Source: CALMEC01 sp963706315 (lineage in GTDB: Bacteria > Actinomycetota > Thermoleophilia > Miltoncostaeales > Miltoncostaeaceae). From it: a stretch of DNA of 64,000 bases. The first letter of the stretch is position 1; the number at the start of each line of letters is the position of its first letter. The DNA lies in NCBI GenBank assembly GCA_963706315.1, contig CAVPMA010000013.1, forward strand, positions 201,187 to 265,186. The letters are read 5' to 3'. Positions 14,461 through 22,513 of the stretch are shown here, piece by piece. The notes beneath the pieces are model-generated. The model was not told where the DNA came from and searched no databases. It worked only from the letters and a program-made list of their open reading frames with translations. The position numbers and the translations under genes were made by a program.

Positions 14461-17145
14461 CTACTTCTTTCCGAATATCAGCGATCGGGCTTCGTCCAAC
14501 CTCAGCTGATACCGGCCGCGGTACTGGGCTGCGGGCCGCTCGACGTCGGCGATCCAGTCCCCGAACTTCATCGGGTCGGTGCCGAACGACTTCATCCCCT
14601 CCGCAAGGCGCCGCTCCTTGAGGGCCACCGCGTGGTCGAGGAACCATTTGAGCTGAAGCTCGGCGTGCTCCGGGTAGCCGGCGTACTCGCCGCGATTCCA
14701 GATCCCCACCCGCATCTGGAAGAAGCCGACCGAGTCGGCGTCGCCGTAGTTGATGTTGCGCAACCCGGATTCCACCAGGCCGGCCATCACCGGGAGCTCG
14801 GGTGGGATCCCGGCCTTCTTCGCCTGCCTGGCCATCCACTGGGCGACCTCGGCCTTCGACGCCGAGTTACCCGGGTAGGGATCAGTGGGATCCGGCAGTC
14901 CCTTCGCGAACTCGGACGCCGCCCCGGACGAGTTCTGGGCCGGGGGCACCTGCTGCTGGGACGGGTCGGGGGTCACCGGGGCGCCCGAGCCCTGCTGCGG
15001 TGGTGTGCCGGACGGCGTCGCGGGTGCGGGCGCCGGCGACTGTTGTCCCGCCGCCTGCACCTCTGATCCCCCGACGGCGGCGCCCGGCGCAGGGTGGGAG
15101 CCGTCGGGGACGGCGCCGAACACCGCGCTGGCCTGCCCGTAGTTTTGCCCGGGGGGAGCGGCCGGCGCGGTCGGGGTCGCCGGCGGGGCGACGGGGGGCG
15201 GTTGCGCGGCGGGGGCGGCGCCGAAGTCGACCTGGATCCGGTCCAGGTTCGAAGGGTCGTTCGTGAAACCTGGGCCGTTGATGGGCCACGGCGTCGACAC
15301 CGCCGCGGGACGCACGCCGGCGTCCAGGCCGGCGATCGCCTGGGCGAGGTCGCGGGCGCCGACGTTCGCGGCGCCGACGGGCTGACCGTCCACCGAGGTG
15401 ATCACGAGCTCCGTCGACTGGCCGTCGGCCACCACGCTCCCCACGCCGATCTGATGATTCGTGGTCAGCTGCGTCAGAAACCCGACGACCCTCGGATCGA
15501 CGTTGCCGCCGGTCAGCTCGCCCTGGAGCGCATCGGGAACGACGAGCTTGCCGCTCCCGATGAGCTGCGGGATCTGCTGTGGTGATGCGGCTCCCGGCGC
15601 GACTGGCACCGATCCTCCCCCGGCGGGCAGGCCCTCGGCCGGGATCGGCTGCGAGCCGCCCGGCGCGTACAGCTTCTGGAGATACGGGAACGGGTCCTGC
15701 ATGTTCGAGACGTTGTAGCCGCCCTTGAACGTCTTCCAGAGCTCGATGTGGGTGTGCTCGGGCCCGTCCCGCCACGGGCTGACCTTGGCGATCTCCTGGC
15801 CGGCGGTCACCTTGCTTCCCTCGCTGAGGCTGCCGGGGGTGACGTGGCGGAACACCCAGACGCGGCCCTCCGGAGTTTGTACCTTCACCGTCCCGCCGAA
15901 GATCTGCCCGGAGGTTCCCCGAGACGGGCGGACCTCGACGATCGTGCCGCCCTCCGGGGCGCGGATGGGCGAGTCCTGCTTGGCGAACAGGTCGTAGGCC
16001 GCGTGGTAGCGGCTCCCGTCCGGGTCAGGGGCACCCTCGGCGTCGCGCATGCGGAACTCCGAGGTATGGAGCTTGCCGCCGGCGTTGGTGTTGTCCATGA
16101 ACTTCGGGTCGACCGGCGCCACCGACGGCCCCTGTGCGGGCGGGGTCACCGCCTCGACGGCGGCGGCGGCGCCCTGTGCGTTCGACCCCGCGCCTCCCCC
16201 GCCCGGCGCGGCGGCCTGCGACTGAACGACCTGATCCGCCGGGTTGGACGCCGGCTGTGGACTCGGCGCCGGCTGGACCGGGTCGAAGCCGGGATGACCC
16301 ACCCCCATCGCGCACGTCGTGCACAGCGGAGACCCCACCGGCGCCGGCGCGCCGCACTGCTCGCATGGCGAGTAGATCGGCGGGGCGTTGGGGTTCTTCA
16401 TCGCGCAGAGCGGGCACACGGCGCCTGGGGCCACGTTGTGGACCTCGACTCCGTCGGCCGCCTGTCCGAAGCCCGGCGGTTGTTGCTGGGTGGGGTCGAC
16501 CTGGAACTGGCCGGGGGCGACCTGCCCAGGCGGCATCTGGGTCGGGTCCATCAGGACCTGGCCGGGGGCAACCTGTCCCGGCGGCATCTGGGTCGGGTCG
16601 ACCGGCATTTGACCCGGTGGGATCTGGGTGGGGTCGATCGGAATCGCACCGGGGATGGCGGGAGCCGCAACCGGGGGGGACCCCGGAATGGCCATGGCCA
16701 TGGGGTCGACGGGCGGCGGCGCCGGCACCACAGGCAGCGGCGACGGCGCCTGCACGACCTGTCCGACGGCCCCCGGCTGCGCGACCGCCTGCAGCCCGGG
16801 TCGGGTCAGCGCCTGATTGACGACGGCCGCCGCCTGGCCCTGCAGGACGCCCCCGCCGCCCCCGCCGCCCCCGCCGCGGACGTAGTTCATCAGCTCAAAG
16901 GCGCCGACGCCCTCGGCCGCTGCGGCCATCATCACCCCCGCCAGGCTCGACCGCGACTCGCGCAGCTCCAGGGTCTGCAGGCCCGAGACCTGAACCGAAA
17001 GCTCCTGCGCCAGGTCCTCCAGGCCGAACGACTGGCAGAGCCCCGCCGGGTCGGCGCGGAAGTCCGCCCGGAACGCGGGGTCCGTCAACAGCCGCTCGAG
17101 GAGCTCGGCGGCGCGGACGACGTCAGGCCCCGGTCCCGGCGGCAC
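14461..17145 (-). CDS. eCIS-linked dual peptidoglycan hydrolase: leader-like N-terminus, zinc ribbon, M23 peptidase, lytic transglycosylase-like
   Basis: 894 aa from GTG 17145, overlapping the upstream stop by 23 bases. Residues 1-90 are helical and resemble a peptide leader (LTDPAFRADFRADPAG). A Pro/Gln linker repeats DPTQMPPGQ with variants at about 165-220. A zinc ribbon with CPLC and CEQC/CTTC lies at about 240-285. The M23/LytM endopeptidase domain (about 355-490) has H and D in RYHAAYD and the HTHIELW metal motif. The C-terminal 130 residues are a lysozyme-like transglycosylase domain with E in AGLVESGLRN and GFFQMR. There is no signal peptide. It is the last gene of the minus-strand eCIS array. 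Cell-wall cleavage during firing or release is likely, but how it reaches the wall is not visible. Confidence 0.85.
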   Translation of the reverse strand: MPPGPGPDVVRAAELLERLLTDPAFRADFRADPAGLCQSFGLEDLAQELSVQVSGLQTLELRESRSSLAGVMMAAAAEGVGAFELMNYVRGGGGGGGGGVLQGQAAAVVNQALTRPGLQAVAQPGAVGQVVQAPSPLPVVPAPPPVDPMAMAIPGSPPVAAPAIPGAIPIDPTQIPPGQMPVDPTQMPPGQVAPGQVLMDPTQMPPGQVAPGQFQVDPTQQQPPGFGQAADGVEVHNVAPGAVCPLCAMKNPNAPPIYSPCEQCGAPAPVGSPLCTTCAMGVGHPGFDPVQPAPSPQPASNPADQVVQSQAAAPGGGGAGSNAQGAAAAVEAVTPPAQGPSVAPVDPKFMDNTNAGGKLHTSEFRMRDAEGAPDPDGSRYHAAYDLFAKQDSPIRAPEGGTIVEVRPSRGTSGQIFGGTVKVQTPEGRVWVFRHVTPGSLSEGSKVTAGQEIAKVSPWRDGPEHTHIELWKTFKGGYNVSNMQDPFPYLQKLYAPGGSQPIPAEGLPAGGGSVPVAPGAASPQQIPQLIGSGKLVVPDALQGELTGGNVDPRVVGFLTQLTTNHQIGVGSVVADGQSTELVITSVDGQPVGAANVGARDLAQAIAGLDAGVRPAAVSTPWPINGPGFTNDPSNLDRIQVDFGAAPAAQPPPVAPPATPTAPAAPPGQNYGQASAVFGAVPDGSHPAPGAAVGGSEVQAAGQQSPAPAPATPSGTPPQQGSGAPVTPDPSQQQVPPAQNSSGAASEFAKGLPDPTDPYPGNSASKAEVAQWMARQAKKAGIPPELPVMAGLVESGLRNINYGDADSVGFFQMRVGIWNRGEYAGYPEHAELQLKWFLDHAVALKERRLAEGMKSFGTDPMKFGDWIADVERPAAQYRGRYQLRLDEARSLIFGKK

Positions 17146-18814
17146 CGGTCATCTCCTTGCGTGTTCGGCGCCGCTCGGCCAGCGGCTTCCACAGTACGAT
17201 CACGACGGGCACGAACATCAGCAGGTAGAACGCACCGAGCACCGCCCAGACCACCTCCTTCGGCGCAATCGTGATGAGCCTCGCGTAGTAGATCTGAGAA
17301 AGAATAATCACAAAGCCGATCGCAGCGAACATCCAGCAGAACGTCGCGAAACCGTAGATCGTCAGGCTCCGCGGTTCGGTGTCGGGCACCGGCTTCCCGG
17401 CGAGGCGCCGCATCAGGACTGCCCGGGCGCGCTTGCGCAGCCCCGGCTCGCGAAGCGCGTCGACGAGGATGTGGTAGCCGTCCCGGTCCAGCAGCGGGTT
17501 GAGGTTGAAGAACGCGCCGACGAAACCCGCGAGGGCCAGTTGGAAGAACACGTCCCGCAGCGTCCCGGCGCTCAGTGCCACCGCAATCAGGGCGAAGATG
17601 CCGCCCATGGAAAGGTCCGCGATCGGGCCGGCGGCGGCGATCGCGATCCGTCGGCGCCGTGGCTCGAACCACGCCTCGCTGGTGTCGACGAATGCGAACG
17701 GGAACACGGAGATCAGCTTGATCCCCGCCTTGTTGACCCGCCGGCCGAAGGAGGCCATCGTGAGCGCGTGCGCCAACTCGTGCACGGCGACGACGAGGAA
17801 ACGGCCGATCAGGAAGAAGAGCCCGCCGAGGCCCACCTTGTTGGCGACGACAAACGGCGTTCCGTAGCGACCCAACACCAGGTACCCGAACCCCACGATC
17901 CCCGCGACGATCAGCCCCGCGATCAGCATGAGCCCGGGCGGGGTGAACAACAGGAACCCGCCCCAGCGGTAGATCCGGTCGACGGCGTCGCCGATCCCGC
18001 GAAACGACCACTCGCGGGTTCGCGACAGTCGGCTGATCAGGCTCCCGCCTGATCCCGCCTCGGTCGCGGCGCCCTCCACCCCCTCAAGGAACCCGCGCTC
18101 GCCGAGGTCGGCGAGCAGACGAGCCAGGCGCGAGATGCCGGCGGGGCCCAGGCGCCGCTCCGCCTCGACCAGCAGGTCGGGAAGCGCCGAGGAGCCGTCG
18201 AGCAATTCGAAGAGCGCCGCCTCGTCGTCCCCCATACGCATGAACTGGTCGGTGCGGAGGTTGCGCAGCACCCAGCGCCGGTCCCCCTCGGCGGCATCCA
18301 TACGCTTGAGCGAGAACCCGGACCGCGCCCTCGGCCGGTAGCCGACGTTCGTGGCCGGCGCGTCAACGGCGGCCCTGCCGGCGGCCGATACGGTCACGGT
18401 CGCGCTGACCGGCACGACCAGGGTCCGCGCCGCGCCGTCGTTGTCGCGCGGCCGCTCCACGCGCAGCTCGACGTCGCCGAGCCGGAGCGTCGTGCCGTCC
18501 GACAGGCCTCGCGGGCCGGTGAGGGCCACCCCGTTGAGGAGCGTCCCATGGCTCGAGCCGACGTCCTCGATCGTCGGCACCCCGCCGCCGGCGGCGACGA
18601 CACGGACATGACGGCGCGACACCGTCCGTTCCGCGATGCGAACCGTGTTCTCCTCGGCCCGGCCAATCGTGACGACGCCTGTCAGCGGAATCCGCGCGCC
18701 GTCGGGAAGCACCAGCTCCAGCGGCTCGGTTTCTCGGCCAGCGACCGGAGCACCGCATACGCCACAGAAGGCGTCGCGCCGCGAGACCTGTCTGCGGCAG
18801 CGATCGCAGAGCAT
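17123..18814 (-). CDS. FHA domain, PqqD-like domain and M50 membrane metalloprotease fusion
   Basis: 563 aa. Residues 1-25 form a zinc ribbon (CDRC, CGVC). Residues about 33-125 are an FHA domain with the usual GR, SRRH and GSSHGTLLNG motifs, which bind phosphothreonine. Residues about 165-255 look like the PqqD peptide-recognition fold (FMRMGDDEAALFELLDG). The rest is membrane-embedded M50 protease: HELAH near residue 345, and NLNPLLDRDGYH near 440 as the second metal motif. PqqD-M50 proteins are known as peptide zinc metalloproteases; an added FHA domain would tie it to the kinase at 11478. It lies between the PASTA/TolB gene and the lytic enzyme, which overlaps its stop. Confidence 0.87.
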   Translation of the reverse strand: MLCDRCRRQVSRRDAFCGVCGAPVAGRETEPLELVLPDGARIPLTGVVTIGRAEENTVRIAERTVSRRHVRVVAAGGGVPTIEDVGSSHGTLLNGVALTGPRGLSDGTTLRLGDVELRVERPRDNDGAARTLVVPVSATVTVSAAGRAAVDAPATNVGYRPRARSGFSLKRMDAAEGDRRWVLRNLRTDQFMRMGDDEAALFELLDGSSALPDLLVEAERRLGPAGISRLARLLADLGERGFLEGVEGAATEAGSGGSLISRLSRTREWSFRGIGDAVDRIYRWGGFLLFTPPGLMLIAGLIVAGIVGFGYLVLGRYGTPFVVANKVGLGGLFFLIGRFLVVAVHELAHALTMASFGRRVNKAGIKLISVFPFAFVDTSEAWFEPRRRRIAIAAAGPIADLSMGGIFALIAVALSAGTLRDVFFQLALAGFVGAFFNLNPLLDRDGYHILVDALREPGLRKRARAVLMRRLAGKPVPDTEPRSLTIYGFATFCWMFAAIGFVIILSQIYYARLITIAPKEVVWAVLGAFYLLMFVPVVIVLWKPLAERRRTRKEMTGAAGTGA

Positions 18815-18838
18815 CGCGTCTCGTCGTTCCGGACCGGG

Positions 18839-21745
18839 CTAGCCCGCCGCCAGCGCCCAGACGGGGTCGCTGGCGTTGACGAGTCCGGTGGTCAGGATGA
18901 TCTGGTCGCCGGGCGCCCTGGGATCGACACGGGCGATCTGGCCCTTGCCGGTGCAGTCGGCGCTCCCGGTGCGCTGCGAGACGGCCAGCTCACCGCCGTC
19001 AGGACGCCACGCCAACTCGCACGCGGAGATGAGCGAGACGGCGGTGGCGGTCTGACCGAGCTGGCCGCCCTGCACCGGGATGAGCCATACCTTGGGAGAG
19101 CCGCCCCAGTTTGCGGTGATCGCGAGCTGCGTGCCGTCGGGTGAGAACGCCGACGAGAAGACCCGGTCGCCGGGACGCTGCCCGTGCATCTGGTCGGTGG
19201 CGATTCCCTGCTTGACCCAGTCGGCCGGGTTGCCCGAGAAGGGAACGTTCGACGTGAACAACGCGAGCTCGTCCTGGTTGTTGTCGTTGACCGTCGCGAC
19301 GATCGAGCGCCCGTCGGGGCCCCAGGCGGGGCGGCTGAGCTGCTGGGCCGGGTCGACGACGCACTGCACCGGCGGTTGCGGCCGGTCGAGCGTCATGAAG
19401 CACAGGTTCGTGTCGTTGGGTGCGCCCCCCCGGTTGGAGGAGAACGCGACGACCGGCTGTCCCTGCGTCGTTGGCGCGAACGCCGGTCGCCGGTCGTTGA
19501 AGCCGGCGCTGGTGATCGGCCGCGCGGTTCGCGGGTCGTTGACGTCCATCAGCCAGATCTGGCCACTGTTGGCGTCCGGCCCACGCCGGAATGCCAGCAG
19601 GCGACCGTTCCGAGCGAGGGTGGGCTGGTCCTCCACCTGTTCGCTCGCGGCGAGCGGGGTGGCGACGAGCTTTCCGCTCGACCTGGTGGCGCTCACGATG
19701 TCGCCGTCGAGGGAGAAGATGACGTTCGGGATGCCCGCGGAGACCGCCAGGGTCACACGGCCGCCCTTGGCGGCCTTCGACCCGCCCTCCGGAACCTGCG
19801 CGATGATCAGCCCGGCCGGCACCTCGTCGCTGTACTGGGACCGGAGCACCGGCACCAGGCCCGCACCGACGAGCGCGTTTGCGGCCTCGGCCTGTTTCTT
19901 TCCGACGAGGCCGGGCACCACCAGCGAAGCAGCGCCAGCGCCACCACCACCCGCGCCGGCGCCGGCGCCCCCCGCGCTGGGGGCGCCGCCGCCGGCGCTC
20001 GGGGCACCACCGCCCTGACCGGTCGAGGCGCCCTGCCCACCGGGCAGCACTCCGGGGGCCCCGGGAGTGCCCTGCCCGCCCGCCGGCTGCGGCGCGGCGA
20101 ACACGAGTTGCACCGCGCTCCCGGTCGGCGCGGACGTCCCGGCAGCCGGCACGGAGCTGTCCACGACGGCCGTGTTGGGGTCGGTCGGCGCCACCAGATC
20201 CGGTCCGCGCGTGAGGCTCGCCGCGGCCAGTGCCGCCGCCGCCTGGGTGAGCGTCATGCCCTTCAGCTCGGGGACGGCCACCTTGCCGCTGCCCACGGCG
20301 ACCTTCACCGCGACGGGGCTGCCGGCCTTCACCTTCGCGCCGGCAGGCGGCTCTTGCCCAAGGACCGCCCCCGCCTTGACCTGGTCATTGACCTCCTCCG
20401 TCACGTTCCCAAGCACGAGATTCGACTGCTGCAGGAGCCCCTCCAGCTCCAGTCGGTCCTTCGCCTTCGCGAGGTCCGGGACGGTGGCCTGCGCCTCCCG
20501 CATCGACAGCAGCAGGATGATGAGCGCGATCACGAGGGGGATCACGATCAGGAGCCACCACGGCAACCAGGGCTTTTGCCGGTACTGCCCGGCGACCGGC
20601 GGCCCCGCGGCCTCCGCGCCGACCGGCTGCACGGTCACCTGGAACGGGTGAAGCGTCGGCCGGCCGAACCACACCTGCTTCGGAGGGCTGACGCTGAGCA
20701 GCGCCTCCGCCCGATCGCCCGGCTCGAGGTGGAGCCCGCCGATCGCGGGGGGGAGCTTCTTTCCCCGCAGGAGCCGCTTCAGCGGACCGAGATCGCCGGA
20801 GGTCACCTGCTGCAGCGCGCGCTGCCCCAACAACCGGGGGTCGAGCCCGAAGTCGGCGCCGGCACCGACCCCGAGATACTGCGCCTGGCGCATCCCTTTC
20901 GCCGCGCCATCGAGCCCGTCGCCGGCGCCCTTGCGAGCCGCCTGCGGCGTCTCGTGGAAGCTGAACTGGCAGGCGCTTTCCGGATCGACCGCCCCGAGCA
21001 GGACCTCGACGGCCGCGTTCGACCGGTTCGTCACCCCCACCGTGAAGTCGGCTCGCACGCGGCCGCTGCCGCGCTCGGGGTTGAGGTCGGCCTCGAGTTG
21101 CTGGAACGGCGCCACTTCGACGGTGGCCTGGGTGACCGTCATCGTCTGGCTGTAGGCGCGCGAGTTCGCCTTGATCTGGATCTCCCACGCCCGGGCCTCG
21201 GCCTCGGCCGCGCGCGGCGGGTGGAACGTGATCTCCACCTCCTGCTCGTACGCACCACCCCCGGCGCCGTACGGGACCAGGTAGACGGTCGCCGGCGCGA
21301 TGGTCCACCACTCCTCCGGCATCCCGTCGACGAGCAGGTCGTAGTTGTCCACGATGCCGCTCTGGTTGCGCACCAGGGCGACGATGGTGGTCCTGCCCCC
21401 CGGCTCGACCCTGGGGCTCACATCGCCGCCGGCATACCCGTCGTCATCGGGCATCCGGAGCGCGACGAGCACCGCGTCGGGCGGTGCGGCGGGGGCCTGG
21501 TCCTGGGCGGCCGGCGCGGCGGGGGTCGGTGCGGCGGGGGCCGCGGCGCCCTCGTACGGACCCGGTACCGCGGCCTGAGGCGGGGCAACCCCGGCGACCG
21601 GTGTCGGCGGTGGTTGAGCGGGCGGCGCGGGAGTCTCGACCGCGGGCTGAAACCCCGTGGCTTCCCAGCGCAGGTACTCGCCGCAACCCGAGCAGAAATC
21701 GACGTCCGCCGGGTTGTCCGTTCCGCATTTGTTACAGAGCGGCAT
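18839..21745 (-). CDS. membrane-anchored zinc-ribbon, PASTA and TolB-propeller protein
   Basis: 968 aa from ATG 21745 (the MPLCNKCG start gives a clean zinc ribbon with C4, C7, C18 and C21). The cytoplasmic part has a Pro/Ala linker and two immunoglobulin-like beta domains (about 95-330). One membrane segment, PWWLLIVIPLVIALIILLL, lies at about 392-411. Outside the membrane are three PASTA-like repeats (about 415-480, 485-550 and 610-680), which usually bind peptidoglycan or lipid II, then a TolB/PD40 propeller (about 690-968) with blades such as FNDRRPAFAP. It could anchor the eCIS to the wall or report wall state. It is cotranscribed with the M50 gene, with a gap of 24 bases. Confidence 0.85.
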   Translation of the reverse strand: MPLCNKCGTDNPADVDFCSGCGEYLRWEATGFQPAVETPAPPAQPPPTPVAGVAPPQAAVPGPYEGAAAPAAPTPAAPAAQDQAPAAPPDAVLVALRMPDDDGYAGGDVSPRVEPGGRTTIVALVRNQSGIVDNYDLLVDGMPEEWWTIAPATVYLVPYGAGGGAYEQEVEITFHPPRAAEAEARAWEIQIKANSRAYSQTMTVTQATVEVAPFQQLEADLNPERGSGRVRADFTVGVTNRSNAAVEVLLGAVDPESACQFSFHETPQAARKGAGDGLDGAAKGMRQAQYLGVGAGADFGLDPRLLGQRALQQVTSGDLGPLKRLLRGKKLPPAIGGLHLEPGDRAEALLSVSPPKQVWFGRPTLHPFQVTVQPVGAEAAGPPVAGQYRQKPWLPWWLLIVIPLVIALIILLLSMREAQATVPDLAKAKDRLELEGLLQQSNLVLGNVTEEVNDQVKAGAVLGQEPPAGAKVKAGSPVAVKVAVGSGKVAVPELKGMTLTQAAAALAAASLTRGPDLVAPTDPNTAVVDSSVPAAGTSAPTGSAVQLVFAAPQPAGGQGTPGAPGVLPGGQGASTGQGGGAPSAGGGAPSAGGAGAGAGGGGAGAASLVVPGLVGKKQAEAANALVGAGLVPVLRSQYSDEVPAGLIIAQVPEGGSKAAKGGRVTLAVSAGIPNVIFSLDGDIVSATRSSGKLVATPLAASEQVEDQPTLARNGRLLAFRRGPDANSGQIWLMDVNDPRTARPITSAGFNDRRPAFAPTTQGQPVVAFSSNRGGAPNDTNLCFMTLDRPQPPVQCVVDPAQQLSRPAWGPDGRSIVATVNDNNQDELALFTSNVPFSGNPADWVKQGIATDQMHGQRPGDRVFSSAFSPDGTQLAITANWGGSPKVWLIPVQGGQLGQTATAVSLISACELAWRPDGGELAVSQRTGSADCTGKGQIARVDPRAPGDQIILTTGLVNASDPVWALAAG

Positions 21746-21855
21746 TGGCCTCGTGCTTCGCTGGAATGGCTTGGACGAGAAGAGAGATCCCTCGCGGGCC
21801 AATCATACGAGCAGGCGCGCCAGATTCCTCATCGCGCGAGCCGGCCGGCGCTCCC

Positions 21856-22461
21856 CTACGTTGCCGGGGGCGACGGCGGCGCATCGTCCTTACCGCCCGC
21901 GGCCTGCCTGCGTCCGGTCTTGATCCTGAGCTTGTAGCTCACATGCACCGGCTTCATGTACTCGATCATCCGTGCCAGCACCGCCGGCTGGTCGATCGGC
22001 TGGTCGCAGTAGACGAGGAACTGCGGCGGCGCCAGAGGAGGGAGCTCCGCCGGGTCGAGCGCGGACACGACCGCCCCCTGGTCCTCCACGCGCAGCGGGA
22101 GGTCGGGGAATGCGATCGCGAGGGCCTGCTCCAGCCCCTCCCTGGTCCCGCGCCGTCGGGCGAGTTCCGGGGCCTTGCGGACGAACCGGCGCCGCTTGTC
22201 GTCGGGCCACGACTCCTCCAGGTCGACGCCGAGCCAGGCGGCGAGGAGCTGCATCATCTCGCGGGAGGCGATGTCCGGGTCGAACTGGCCGGGCAGGCAG
22301 TCGAGCAGGCCGACGATGGGGTCGATGAGCGTCTCGAGCGCACCGACGAACCGCATCCCGAAGTCGCCCTCCCGGTAGATCGACGGGAGTCCCGAACGGA
22401 GCATCGCTCGCGCCGACGCCGCCTGCGGCCAGCCATTCTCGTTGGGAACTTGCTTGCTCAT
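21856..22461 (-). CDS. eCIS baseplate wedge protein, gpI-like (Cis12)
   Basis: 201 aa from ATG 22461. The sequence follows phage P2 gpI and PVC Pvc12-type baseplate proteins: LRSGLPSIYREGDFGMRFVG, then DCLPGQFDPDIAS, LLAAWLGVDLEESWPDDKRR and RRGTREGLEQALAIAFPDL, ending in a strand-rich MKPVHVSYKL. In the baseplate it connects the gpJ-like wedge to the sheath. It lies 52 bases after the gpJ-like gene. A longer upstream reading is Ser/Arg-rich, crosses the gpJ gene and is rejected. The C-terminal tail (AAGGKDDAPPSPPAT) is disordered. The 110 bases after its stop hold nothing I recognise. Confidence 0.9.
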   Translation of the reverse strand: MSKQVPNENGWPQAASARAMLRSGLPSIYREGDFGMRFVGALETLIDPIVGLLDCLPGQFDPDIASREMMQLLAAWLGVDLEESWPDDKRRRFVRKAPELARRRGTREGLEQALAIAFPDLPLRVEDQGAVVSALDPAELPPLAPPQFLVYCDQPIDQPAVLARMIEYMKPVHVSYKLRIKTGRRQAAGGKDDAPPSPPAT

Positions 22462-22513
22462 GCCCCCCCGCAGTGACCGGAGCTCGCCGCGGCCCGACGG
22501 TGGCGGCAGCCGT

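Noticed and set aside
19184..21937. 917-codon open frame on the plus strand
   Set aside because: It lies opposite the PASTA/TolB gene, is rich in Arg/Gly/His/Asp and has no domain. Long antisense frames are normal in DNA of this GC content.
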